This document shows positions 1 through 11,891 of a stretch of DNA of 64,000 nucleotides, in pieces. This DNA comes from Conoideocrella luteorostrata. Lineage: Eukaryota > Ascomycota > Sordariomycetes > Hypocreales > Clavicipitaceae. The number at the start of each line of letters is the position of its first letter. Position 1 is the stretch's first letter. The position numbers were made by a program, and so were the translations under genes. The notes under the pieces were generated by a model. The model was given only the letters and a program-made list of their open reading frames with translations. It was not told where the DNA came from and ran no database searches. Where the stretch lies: contig JASWJB010000070.1 in assembly GCA_032433595.1 (NCBI GenBank), positions 92,935 through 156,934 on the forward strand, read 5' to 3'.

Positions 1-149
1 TCTTTGGAAGCTTCCTCGTCTATTCGAAGATGCTCGAATGCCGCCGTGATGTCAATGTTGTCGGTTGGCTGTGACCGTGCCGCCTCGGCAGGACCGCCAC
101 TGTCAAGTTGTGTATAGGCTGGCGGAGGTGCAGGTTCTTGACCGCTCAT
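1..149 (-). CDS. Partial gene, N-terminal 49 residues, unknown protein
   Basis: An ATG at 149 opens a reading frame that runs leftward off the window without a stop. The visible part is proline- and alanine-rich, starts MSGQEPAPPPAY and then becomes more acidic and helix-like (ITAAFEHLRIDEEAS). It contains a PPxY motif (PPAY, residues 9-12), which in other proteins can bind WW domains. The start is favoured because this is the first ATG and the composition is protein-like, but without the rest of the gene no family can be assigned. Confidence 0.5.
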   Translation of the reverse strand, partial: MSGQEPAPPPAYTQLDSGGPAEAARSQPTDNIDITAAFEHLRIDEEASK

Positions 150-2560
150 ATTGAATGAGTCGCTCAAGCTTCGGGTCAGAGGCTAGGGTCGTCAAAGGTT
201 TCCTCTTTCAAATAGACAGGTATGGATAAAGTTAATCTTCGTCTGCAGTTAGGCGAAGGGATGGATCCATTAAGAATGAACTCAGCATGTCGATGCGAAT
301 AGACTACCTCGGAAGTAGGTTTGGGGTGGTGTTGTATAAGTAGGTCTGTTGCATCTGAGTAGGTGCATTAGTCCGTCTGCCATCGGATTGCGATGTAATA
401 CAGTTTGTGGATGCAGGACAAGGGACAAAAGGGCTGATAAGGCTGATCCCAAATTGCCTCCCTGGCGCTCAACCCGGCAGGAATGAGCGATGGGGATCAA
501 GCTGGACTCTCGCGGAGGTGGTGACATCACAGGCAGCCCAAACAGTGCAATCCCGATCTCAGCGCCGAAAATAGCAGCCAATGATTTGACACTTCTTATC
601 GAGCACGATGAGTCTCGTCAGCCACCAGACCATGCGATCCGTCAGACAATGCTAGGCAGCACAATTCATTGCCCTGCGCCATCGCACATGCATCGCTGTC
701 GATTCCCCGCATGCTATCGAACCGCCCAACGCAAACACTCCGGATAAAACGGCTGGGCCCCGCCACGTCAGCAATTTGGCTGTGCTGTTGTTGCACGAAA
801 CTGGTGCTGACCAGCTGCTGCATTGCATGGCTGCTCGACACCAGAGTGCAAACCTTTACATTTAGGAGCTCTTATGACCATTGGATTGTTGCCGCAGTGC
901 GCCTCGCCATTTGCTCAAGGCACTAGTATTGCCACAGCTTATGCAGACCAGTCTGAAGGTATGACAACGGCGATGCATCGTTTCCTTGGTGCCTACTAGT
1001 ATATCGCCTAATGCATGTCATGGTTTTCACACGTTCCAGAGAGGATCTTTCTGCAATGCGGACTTTGCTATGCAGGGTAAGGGTGTTGCGCTTGAACACG
1101 TCTACGGAGGACGGAGCAATGCTGATGAACTCGAGTTTCCTGTTCCCCCCGGAGTGTGCGCTGTGCCCCATGTGCCGTAGATATATCGCACTGGAATCTA
1201 TTCGTATCATGCGTCCGCTGATTTCGGACCTTGGACCGTCATACTCCGTAAAGGACACAGCATGCCTTTGTGTTCGCAGCTTGTGGTGTGTCATGGCCAC
1301 CGATAGACCAGGCGGGAATGAGAGGACGCTCCGGTGTTTGCCTGCAGCTTGCGCCTATGGCTTTCCTACAACGCAAGTTTGTACCGCCGAAGTGATATAA
1401 TAACCAAATGCAATTCAAGTCGCTGCCTTCTTTTGTGTGATCTCGCAGTGAGTTCTTTTGAGGACTATGAGGCGGGCCTCACTTGCAGCAAAGAATTAAG
1501 GCCGAAACCCCTTCAGCTCGCCCTTTTTACGGAGTACTTGACTTGATCCACATACAAGGGCATCGGGGCATTGTCATGTCCACCCACTGCGCACCTGCGG
1601 CGCACCCAGGCAATCAGTCAGGGTCATGTACTTAGATGACGCCCCGGCTCAGTTGCTTAGGTGCTGGGGGTCAAACTAATGACTCTCCAGAAGCAAACAC
1701 TAAGACGCTGCATGTACACAGGTTTTCGCCTGAGGAATAGCGGCCGAGATAGAGAGCAACGATTGTGCAACAATTCAAGGGTCATACGACTGGACGGAGT
1801 CCAATCCCTAACTTCGTCACGGAGAATCTGGCCTTGTATCGCCGAATAAAGGCTGCATTAGCCGTTCTGCAATGAAAGACCTTCACAGACGATGGTTTCC
1901 TCATCCCGCCAGCAAGCCTCATTCGCCCTTGTTCCTGCACGAGACGTCCCCTGACGTATTGGCCCACTACCCAGACATGGCGCACATCTTAGACAACCCC
2001 CTGTGCAAGGACGCCACGCCGGGCATAAACAGTGCACATAGGTGGCTGGCGGAGACTGTTGCTTACTACGGAGTAGTTAGACAGGTTTAATGGGTCTAAA
2101 ACGATCCTACGTCGCAAATGGTTTTATTATTTTGAGAATACGAATTTCGCAGCCACACTAGCAGAGGGACACGAGACTTTTCCCGTATCCACGATTCTAA
2201 TTCTCCTTTTAAAGAAGTGCGAGCCGCTTCTCAAGAAGATGAGTTTTTTTATTTGTAGACCCTTGACTTACGCTCTTCTCTTTCGTTTGCTATTTCGCCA
2301 TTTGGGGTCGTCGATGGTTCGAGCATCTCTGGCAGCGATCATTGTGTAGCCCGACCGTTGGACAATTGGCGTTTTCTGAACTGCGCCTCAGCCAGCCTCC
2401 AGTATAATACACCACACTGTAGCTGAACCGAAGGCTACGTCAGCCCACATTTGCCAAGGCCGCCGCCTTCCGACATTTCAAATTTCCTGCAAACATTCGT
2501 TGACCCATTTGGGCTCTGACATTGTATTTGTTCTTTGGACCAGCGGGCGTATTTGAGAGA
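150..2560. other. Intergenic, no gene recognised
   Basis: Several open frames of 60-129 codons overlap here on both strands, but none resembles a known family or joins into a convincing spliced gene. The stretch holds three copies of the dispersed 8-mer TACGGAGT/ACTCCGTA (1243, 1528, 2067). The right end is presumably the promoter of the GH5 gene. Confidence 0.5.
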
Positions 2561-4117
2561 ATGTACCTCGGCTCGGTAGTGATGGGCCTGTTGGCCGTCT
2601 CAACGGGGGTGATGGGGAAAATGAAATATCTGGTGAGTTCCCGACGGCGCTTAAGCGAGCATGTGCGCGCGTGCCTAACAATGCGATATAGGGAGTTGCC
2701 ATGGCGGGTATCGATTTTGGTTGCGATATTGATGTAAGACCTCATTCCGCCGGTATAAACGATCCTGATGAATATTAACGAATACTGCAGGGTTCTTGTC
2801 CAAAAGACAAAGTTCAAGTGCCTCTCGCCTCACTCGGTGGCGCCGACTCAGCTGGCCAGATGAAACACTTTGTGGAGGACGATGGCATGAATACATTCCG
2901 ACTGTGTAAGTTGCATGCAACTTGCCGACTCGCACCATTTGGTCGGAAACAAAGCACGAAAAGCTGCACTTCTAACAAACCCATCAACAGCAATGACATG
3001 GCAGTACATTACAGCCGGGCAACCATCAGGAGGACTGGACAAGGTAAATTGGGGAAACTTTGACAAGTTAGTCCAAGCATGTCTAGCAACTGGTGCATAT
3101 TGTATGCTCGACCTTCACAATTTTGCGCGGTACAATGGGATTATTGGTCAAGGAGGTCCGACGGATGATACCTTTGCAGGACTCTGGAAACAAATCGCAA
3201 CTTACTACGCCAAAGAAGACAAGATCATCTTTGGGCTAATGAACGAGCCGCATGATCTGGACATAAAGCTGTGGGCTAAGAGCTGCCAGGCTGCGGTAAC
3301 GGCGATTCGAAAAGCCGGCGCCAAGTCGCAAATCATCCTCCTCCCAGGCACGAACTTCGCCAGCGCCGAGACTTTCGTCTCTACTGGCAGCGCCAAGGCC
3401 CTTGCCGCAATCACGAACCCAGATGGATCTACAGACAACCTGATAATGGATCTGCACAAGTATCTGGACGAAAACAACTCGGGTACTCACTCCGTGTGCA
3501 CAACGAACAACGTTGACGGCTTCAAGACGATTGCGGAGTGGCTCAGGGAGAACAAACGCTTGGGAATGGTTTCCGAGACTGGGGCATCTATGGACTCGTC
3601 GGTAAGTTATGAGATGCGAGATGAATTAGACTTTTTTTTTTCTTTTTCTCTCTTTCGCTGCAAGCACCGATCTGACCGAAGAATTTAGTGCATGACCAAA
3701 TTCTGCGAACAAAACGAGGTTATTGCCAAAAATGATGATGTCTTGGTCGGGTTCGTGGGCTGGGGGGCAGGAGGATTCGACAGTACTTATATACTCACCT
3801 TAACGCCATCTAAGTCGGGTGATAAATGGACAGACAACAAGCTGATGAAGCAATGCATCATTGCGCCATTTGGGACGGCCGCCGAGACGACGAAATCACC
3901 AGCCAGGACTACTGCCACTAGCCTGGTTTCTCCAACTTCTACTCAGCGATCCGGTCAAACTGCAACCTCATCAGCCGCCCCCACCGGCACGGAAAACACA
4001 AATAATAACAACAGTGATACCGCACCAGGGAAAAACAACGGTGCGAATGCGTCCGCCCTTTCCAGTCTTTATATCACTTTAGCGAGCATCACATCGTTGT
4101 ACTTATACATGCATTGA
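2561..4117 (+). CDS. GH5 endo-beta-1,4-glucanase, probably GPI-anchored
   Basis: Secreted cellulase of glycoside hydrolase family 5, close in pattern to Trichoderma Cel5A. Five exons join in phase: 2561-2632, 2692-2733, 2791-2905, 2991-3601 and 3689-4117, giving 422 residues. A short hydrophobic signal peptide (residues 1-19) precedes the GIDFGC start of the catalytic domain. The acid/base glutamate lies in GLMNEPHD (about E162) and the nucleophile in VSETGAS (about E272). The WGAGGFDSTY block near the domain end is typical of the family. After the domain comes a Ser/Thr-rich stretch and a hydrophobic C-terminus (SSLYITLASITSLYLYMH), which suggests a GPI anchor rather than free secretion. No CBM1 cellulose-binding module is seen. 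The first two exons are very short and the start rests on signal peptide and splice phase. Confidence 0.9.
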
Positions 4118-4830
4118 TCCTTGTTTACGAAGCTTTAGTTCGCTAGTTGCGGGCGCTTTGTGGGGCATAGAGAGGGTGGAGTTTGGTAGACATCAATCAT
4201 CTTTCAACAGCATTAGCGAACATATCTTTTACTGCGAAATAATGCGATAGACTCACAGGGCAAATATGGACGCGTTTGTATTGATTTAGGCTACTTGTAT
4301 TTATTATGAATTGCACATAGAATAGACAACCTTTTACTCTTTTTTTATTATTTTTTTCCATATTTTTCGGGGATCTAGCAGGATCGGCACCAAGTGAGGA
4401 GCAGGCTTCATGTGATAGCCCTGATGATGCAATCGGCTAAGCGGCCAAACTTCCCAATCACCACATGCCAGCTGTATTGGTGATTAATCCATATTCCCAC
4501 CGGTGCGTGCACCTCTACACTCTAAAATAAGATGAATTCGATGACCATATGGCGCAATACCGATGCATTGCCGGCACTTGATCAACCGACCCACACAACC
4601 GTTCCACGCTGAGACGACGATCATCCTCACACAGCGGCTCAGTTGTTGTATTCTTTTCGTTCAGTCCTTATACCTGTCTGTATATTTTAATAACGACGGA
4701 GGCCCAGTACAGTATTTGCACTGACTGACGTTGCACTTGCGACTCAATACGTTATTCCCAAATATTGGGTCATCTAGACAAGCAGGGATCCTGATGAACA
4801 ACTTGATGTAATTCATTATTGCTACTACAA
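4118..4830. other. Convergent 3' intergenic region
   Basis: This separates the 3' ends of the GH5 gene and the monooxygenase gene. It is AT-rich with T-runs near 4336-4368 and holds no recognisable gene. Confidence 0.6.
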
Positions 4831-6403
4831 CTACTCGGTAAGGTTTAGTGCAGGCTGCTTTCCATCCTTCCAGTGATATTTGCTCGCCGGGTGGTCGTCT
4901 GGTGGGCTTGACTGCCCAGCCTTGCCATACAGATTCTCTCTGTATGTGCCGCCATCGACGGCATAGTCATCCCAGAACAGACCTCTCTGTCGCAAAACTG
5001 GGAGCAACAGCTCAATCACATCCTCGAAGGACCTCGGTAGAATGGCGTATGCCAGGTTGAATCCATCAACATCCGCCTCGGCCACCCAACGCTCCATCTC
5101 GTCTGCAACTTTCTCTGGTGTGCCAACCACTGTGGCGCCGAGACCACCGATTTTGATATGATTAGCGACTGTGTGCTTTGTCCATTTTGGTACTTCAGGC
5201 GTTGACTTGGACCATGCTTCGACCGCTGACCGGATAGCATTTGACTCAACATGGCGCAGCTCTTCATCGTCTCCATATTTGGCCAAGTCAATGCCCGTCC
5301 AGCCTCCGAATAATGCCAACGCGCCGTCTTCCGAGCCGTAATTAAGGTACTCACGATACTTGGCTTCGGCTTCCTCTTGCGTTTTGCCGATGACAGGGCA
5401 GAATAGGGTCAGAAACTTGATGGATTGGGGATCGCGATTGAACTGAATCTGTGCCTGTTGTCGAATGTCCGCAACGTTCTTCGCGATGGTTGAGGGACTA
5501 TGACCTGCAACAAAAATGGCCTCGGCGTTCTTGGCTGCGAAAGCCTTCCCGGCACTAGATGTACCTGCCTGTAGAATTAATGGTGTCCGCTGTGGTGAAG
5601 GTTGGCAAATATGAGGTCCCGGGACGGTAAAGTATTTGCCGACATGGTCAATGGTTCGGACAAGAGACGGCTCGGTATAGACGCGTCTTTGCTTGTCTAG
5701 TTTAACAGCATCGTCTCGCCAGGATGCCTGCCTTTCCAAAGATGTCAGGATGCTTGCACCACCACAAGCTGGGAGTTAAGGTGTCTTACCAAAGCTTGTA
5801 CGTCACGTCGACATACTCCTCGGCAATGGCATATCGTTCATCGTGCGGCGGTTGCTCGGTGAATCCCAAATTCCTCGCAGCGGAATCAAGATATCCAGTG
5901 ACGATGTTCCAGCCCAGTCGTCCACCTGACAGATGGTCGACTGTGCTCAGTCGTCTGGCAAGGTGGTAAGGCTGCTCATATGTAGTAGCTACTGTCACTC
6001 CAAAGCCAATGTTCTTTGTTGCTGCCGCCATGGCGGGAATCACCGAAATCGGCTCGTTGACAGGCCATTGAGCTCCGGAGATAACCGCCGGATCTGGATT
6101 TTTTGGCCCTTTGTAAACATCATAGGATCCCTGAATGAGAAGTCAGAAATTGCACCGCCCAAAAAAATTGCAGGTCATAGCAAAACCAACCAACACATCT
6201 GCAATGAATATTCCATGGAATTTTCCCTTTTCTAAAAGTTTAGCCAGTTCAACCCAATGCGTGATGCTGTTGAAGTTCCAAGAGCGGTCATCAGGATGCT
6301 GCCACAATCCGGGCGACTGGTGTCCGCTGCACGACTCTACAAAGGCATTTATTATAAGTTTCTTTTTTCTTAAATCAAGGGGAGCTTCAGTGTTGTTAGA
6401 CAT
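4831..6403 (-). CDS. FMN-dependent monooxygenase, NtaA/SnaA/DszA type
   Basis: Bacterial-luciferase-like flavin monooxygenase of the nitrilotriacetate/sulfonate group, which uses reduced FMN from a partner reductase. Three exons on the minus strand (6403-6191, 6130-5790, 5731-4831) give 484 residues. The start MSNNTEAPLDLRKKKLIINAF and the blocks GAQWPVNEP, GFGVTVATTYEQPYHLARR, GRLGWNIVTGYLDSAARNLG, QRTPLILQAGTSS and GLGATVVGTPEKVADEMERW are all family hallmarks. The first intron uses the unusual donor GTTGGT, and the second ends in AAAG. Fungal members of this family were acquired widely and their substrates are seldom known, so the substrate here is open. It is transcribed away from a Dur3-type transporter, which fits catabolism of a nitrogen- or sulfur-containing compound. 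Confidence 0.88.
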
Positions 6404-7099
6404 GATGATATCTAGTAGCCAACCTGACAAAATTCGCAGTTCGGTGTAGACAAGCAGCCAAAAGTCATATAATCGGGGAATTGGCAAAAGCACAAAGAAA
6501 ATAGAAACAAGTAAACGAGATTGTATACAATGCGGACTTAAATTCGGTATATATTCCTTATCAGCGAGCAACTTGTCATGTAAAGGCCGGACGCATGTGT
6601 GCCCGATCGATGCAACCTCCCTCCTCAATGGATACTGAGGATTACGCCATCCTTCACAACCCATACGCCATTACCATGGCGCTGGCACAATGCGAGCCAA
6701 TCAACTTTTCGACTTCGAGCAGAGGCCCTAATTCGTTTGATAGCATGGGGTGATACCCGAAAATATTTCGATGGCTTTTTGCTACGAATAGAGAGCAGCC
6801 CTCTGCGGTGCGCTCATTCCCTAGCCGCGTATTTTCGGAGGTTCATCATAGCATCAGGAGCGATACGTCATGTTGTGGTAGTCGATATTGCGCAATCGAG
6901 GCTAGAGAAATATCGACGCAATAATCTAAGCAATGGGCATTGGGCATTGAGCTTGACGAGCGCATGTCTGATAGTATCTGTAAAAGTAGACTTAAATGGA
7001 CGACGCTGTAACTCGCGATCTGTGTGACCTCCTAATGTGCTAACGGTTCATTCTCCTGCCATTTTTTGGACTCACAAATTTTTAATAAAAAAAAAGAAA
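6404..7099. promoter_or_regulatory. Shared divergent promoter with GATA-factor sites
   Basis: This 696-bp region lies between the starts of the divergent monooxygenase and Dur3-type genes. It contains HGATAR motifs on either strand: TTATCA at 6558-6563, TGATAG at 6738-6743 and TGATAG at 6969-6974. Such sites bind AreA/Nit2-type nitrogen regulators in ascomycetes. The motif is short and occurs by chance, so this is suggestive only. Confidence 0.4.
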
Positions 7100-9408
7100 A
7101 TGATTTCGTTCAGAAGAGATGGCGTCGGTGATAGTGGCAGCGTAATCGAGCCGCCTCTACCCCAAGCAGCCGGATATATCATTGTAATCGTGGTGGGATT
7201 CCTCATCGCCCTCATCATGATGGTCACAACGCGCATTCTCAAGAAGACCGCCGGAGAAGACAACAATACGACGGAAATGTTCATGACAGCCAATAGAACG
7301 GTTGGTACAGGGCTAACAGCTTCCGCTGTGATATCGTCCTGGCTTTGGAGTACTGCATTATTGGGAAGCTCCCTGGTAGGCTACAATTTTGGTGTTGCCG
7401 GTCCGTTTTGGTTCGCCGCAGGGTGAGTATTTTATCCCTGGAGTACGGTCGGATCCGGGCAAACTTCGCAATCTGACAATTGTCATAGATGCTCACCCAT
7501 GATTGTCTTCTTTGCGCTGCTGGGTATTGCGTGCAAACTTCGAGTTCCCGAAGCGCACACACTACTCGAGATTGTTCGAATTCGATACGGAAAGCTTGGT
7601 CATGTCGTGTGGATAGTGCTATGTCTCATCAACAACATAATTGCTGTGGCGAATATGCTCCTGGGCGCGAGTGCGGCTATTTCAGCCCTGTCAGTATTGT
7701 TCATTTGAAGTTGTGAGTTGGTGAGATGGTGAGACGGAAACTAACTGCTCTCTATTAGTACCGGTATGCATGTTATTGCCGCAACGTTTCTATTGCCAGT
7801 CGGGGTTGTTCTATACACCTTTGTAGGGGGGATCAAAGCAACCTTCCTGACCGACTACTTCCACACTTTTGTCATCACAATCGTCGTATGTTTCTTTACC
7901 ATCAAAGTCTTTTTAGTTCCTGAGATTGGGTCTCCGCATGACTTGTTCAACATCATAGCCCAGGTGGGCAAGGTACATCCCGTTGATGGCAATCGAGATG
8001 GATCATATCTGACTATGACAAGCAAAGGCGTGAGTACATCCTTTTCTGCTTGATAACGTCATAAAATATAATACGTCCAAGATGTGAGCAGCTGTCGCTA
8101 AGCTCCTTGTTATATACAGGCAATTCTCTTCGGCATCATCCACATACTGTCCAACTTTGGGCTTGTCATTATGGACACCGGGTTCTTCGCTAAAGCCTTT
8201 AGTGCCGCCCCGCATGCCGTTGTGCCGGGGTATATTGTCGGTGGCGTTTTTTACTTTGCCATACCCTGGTGTCTCGGGACGATTATGAGCTTTGCGGCCT
8301 TGAGTCTAGAAGACACGGAAAGGTTTCCCACATTCCCTCGGCGTCTTTCATCGTCAGAGATATCGAGCGGCCTAGTTCTTCCATATGCTGCTGTGGCTAT
8401 AGCTGGGAAAGGCGGCGCGGTCGCTGTGGTCCTCATAACATTCATGGCGGTCACCTCAACAATAAGTGCCCAAGTCATATCCGTTTCCTCCATTATAAGC
8501 TTCGACATTTACCGCCAATACTTCAACAAGAACGCCAAAGATAGAGATGCCATCCGTTGGAGCCATATCGGTGTGGTGGCTTTCGGATTCTTTTCAGCAG
8601 CTTTTTCGACCGCTCTACACTACGGTAAAGTAGACTTGAGCTGGACACTTTATATGCTCGGCGTCTTGACATGCCCGGGAATTATTCCCACCGTATTCAC
8701 GATTCTTTGGAATCGTCAGTCCAAGCTAGCAGCTGTTAGCTCTCCTTTACTCGGGATGGCAACGGGCATCGGCGTTTGGCTAGGCTCGGCTTCAACGCTC
8801 CATGGGGAAATCAGTGTTGCAACCACTGGGCAGACACTACCTTGTGTGTACGGAACCGTCGCGTCCGCGTTCAGCCCGGCGGTCTATTCCATTCTTATTA
8901 CCCTCCTCAATCCAGATAACTACGACTGGGCAGACTTTCGCAAAGAGAGATTGGCCTTCAACAAGTCCACTTCTAGCATTGCGGAAGCCTCGTCAGAATC
9001 GGAGAAGAAAGACGCGACAGCGGGTGACCTGCATGCCTCAAATTATATTGCCGACAAGGCCAAGCTTAAGCGGTGGGGAACTATCGCTGCCGTCTGGGCG
9101 GCTGCGACCTTCCTCGGACATTGGGTTTTGTGGTGAGTTTAGTTACACCATTCACTGTCACGGCAAATTTACACGATGCTGCATCCACTCCTGACGCCCG
9201 ATCCGCTTTTAAGAACTGACTAATTTCCCTCGAACACAGGCCACTTCCGATGTACGCCGCCAACTATGTATTCAGCCGCTCATTCTTTGTAGCATGGGTA
9301 GTTGTGTCTATAATCTGGGCATGGGGAACCATGTTGGTGGCAGGCATCTACCCAGTTGTCGACGGTTGGGGCCAGTTAAGTCAAGTATACCGCGGATTGC
9401 GACCGTGA
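7100..9408 (+). CDS. Dur3-type urea/solute:sodium symporter family transporter
   Basis: Plasma-membrane transporter of the solute:sodium symporter family, nearest to fungal Dur3 urea/polyamine transporters. Five exons in phase (7100-7422, 7489-7689, 7759-8029, 8120-9132, 9240-9408) give 658 residues, the usual length. Family blocks include the N-terminal TM (GYIIVIVVGFLIALIMM), SEMF-like TEMFMTANRTV, SAVISSWLWSTALLGSS, AHTLLEIVRIRYG, ALTGMHVIAATFLLPVGVVLYT and GGIKATFLTDYFHTF. Many hydrophobic helices follow and the last exon adds a final TM. The ALT junction requires the GTCAGT donor at 7690, which restores the family sequence exactly. Substrate could be urea or a related amide; sequence alone does not settle it. 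Confidence 0.88.
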
Positions 9409-11891
9409 TCAGAGAGAAGGCTTCGTGCAACATACATCGCTTTTTCGCTTTACATTTCATATCATGCATACTGGAATGCATGAGTGATATGTTTAGCCAA
9501 CCGGGTTTGCAGGAATGAGTTTGGATTACATCCGGCGAAAACATCATGTGCCTAGCTTATGCATAGAGAAGAATTACGCCAACCCATAGTGACAACCATC
9601 AGAGATAACCCCGAAATGACCTCATATGGTTACAGCTCTGAGATAAACTTGAATTGCTGAGGTAGAGACTACCATGCATCGGTGCAGTCCGTCATAGACC
9701 AAATGTATGCCATCCATGGTGGATCGGGATTAGCATCCACATCGTGACCGCTCCTTGCGAAGGACCACAGATCTTCTTTCAATCGTATTAGCAGACAGGG
9801 CCTAAAGGCCCGATATTAAATGCTTGCTCCGGCGGGCGGGAGAAGTTCCTTGGGAAGACCGCACTTGGGGCAGATCCAGCTGGTCGTCGCAGGGTATAAA
9901 TTTTACGTGTCTATGCTCCAAAATGCGTTACTGTTGGGCTTGGTTAATAATAGGCCCAGCCGCTGAGTCGTGTCCGGCGTACAATGCCATTTAGGTTCCC
10001 CAATTCCACCCCTTGACCCGCCTTTGCGTAGATAAAGCGCCATTCTTGACTGTAGGGTTTCTAGAAGGCAACTAGCGTGAGAGCGGTTTCCCGGCTCCAT
10101 TGGGTATGACGAATTTTCATCTCAAGTCAAAATACTCCGTACTAAAACCCACACTGCCGCAGTCTGGCGAACGAGCAAAATGGAAAATTTCGCCGCCGTT
10201 GGCCTCCCCCTGGACCTACTCATTGCTAGCCTGCGCTGCTAGTCAACACATTGCTAACTAGCCAACCAACCAACCTGACTAGTTAAACCAGTCCACCAAC
10301 TCGCGGGGGAAACGATAATATTGGGCTGGGTGGCCCTCATATCCGTAATAATGGAGAGGGCAGTAAGCGGTGGACTGTGGCTAAAGCCTTGGCCGAGCAT
10401 TTTATGCTATGGCTGCCAATATTTAGAGACTCAGCTCAAAAAACTGCGTCTATAGTAGCTCTATATTAGTAACTAACCCGGAGTGAAATTGTGATTGTTC
10501 CCGATTTTTACCACAGCTGGGGGGAATGACTTGTCCCATTTCTCGTTCCGACATTGGCACGTTATTTTCGCTGGACTATGTGACACTGTAACGTCCCTTA
10601 TTACTATCTGAAACAACTATGCGCTTCTACCGTTGTGGTGTTTTGTGCAGATTCAAGAGTGTTCCATATTAAATGCTGCGCCAAAAGCCTACTCAAAACT
10701 TGCTCCTTTACAGTCCGACCTGCCCATTTCGCCAGTGCGGGCTGTTGCCGGGCCTCGCAATACCCGGTCTGTACGGAGTATGTTACACATGGTTGTCATG
10801 CTACCGAAGTCCACATGCAGGCCAACCAATTCTCTAAACCTGGTTGCCTCTGACCCTATCTTGATCAGCCGAGCTAGAAGGCCGGCTGATAATTTGGACT
10901 CTTAAGTGCCCACTTGGTTTTCTCATCATAACGACGGCCCTGGTCTCTGCCCCGTTATATTTTCTGTGTCCCCTGGCAATGCAAGCTTCTTCTGCTTCGG
11001 CATCATTATCGCCCCACCATGACATGACTCGAAAAGCATCGTGTACCAAGAAATTTCGCACGTTTGAGCCCACACACCATTGTCGCCACCAGACTCCGGC
11101 TGTACGAATATGAGCTTCTGGTGGGTTTCTGAGGAGCCATAAGACCCAGATAGCGGAAACCAGTTTCCTAAGATTGTTGAAAATCACGGTTGCCTAAATA
11201 ATAGTAGATCGAAAAACCATTAGACTCAGCGATCGCGCCAAGTTCATTGCGCATATGCAGCACAAGCAACAAATCGTGGGGTTAGAGAAACCATGCAAAT
11301 CAAGACCCCTCCTCCCGCTAAATATTTGACTCCATTGTCAAATCGATGGAGGGTGATGCAACACGATTGCAGTAGTAGCAGCAGCAGCAGTAGGAGTTGG
11401 TTCCCGCTTCTCCCGTCCAAGCTGCCAGGGTAGACTCGATAGAATGATGACAAAAACCACTAGAACCAACGCAAGCCGTTCATGGACCGAAGACCCTTGG
11501 CTGCAGGTGGCTTGCGTCTTGCTAGTGGAAATCTGCAAAGCGCCAAGCTGCGAAGAGTCCTCGACTGGCCGCGTATCATAGGTTCAGCGCAGCACCCGAG
11601 ACACCCAGAAACGTCCTAAGATCGTCGGACCCGTGGGCCCCCGGTCCCATGCCCCTTGAAAGTCCTCTTCCGACGTGTCGGTCTTGTTGGGCTCATTGGT
11701 GGTGCATACCACACCGAATGGTGTTAGTGCATGCAAGCATGTAATTAATATGCGGTTGCAGCCTCCAACTTCTCAAAGTGTCCGTTTTGTTTCGTGTCTT
11801 GACATCAATCACAGATGCTAGCCATTTTGTTCGTCTTGATCAAACAGATTTTGGACATTCCTAAGCCCAAATTTTGTCAAGATAGGTCATC
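9409..11891. other. Intergenic, no gene recognised
   Basis: A 2.5-kb stretch of short, overlapping frames on both strands with no family signature. The frame at 10834-11187 (minus, 117 codons) has no recognisable domain. Two copies of the dispersed 8-mer (10134, 10772) and a short CAG microsatellite are present. Confidence 0.5.
11369..11392. repeat. CAG/TAG trinucleotide microsatellite
   Basis: A run of GCAGTAGTAGCAGCAGCAGC type triplets in non-coding sequence. It is short and probably a simple polymorphic repeat. Confidence 0.8.

Noticed and set aside
923..1400. Overlapping open frames of 125 and 129 codons on opposite strands
   Set aside because: Neither has a domain, signal peptide or codon pattern of a real gene, and they mirror each other.
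2311..2325. Possible tRNA B-box (GGTTCGAGC)
   Set aside because: No matching CC end, A-box or cloverleaf could be drawn; no tRNA is called in the window.
10834..11187. 117-codon minus-strand frame
   Set aside because: No recognisable family and no exon partners; kept only as intergenic.
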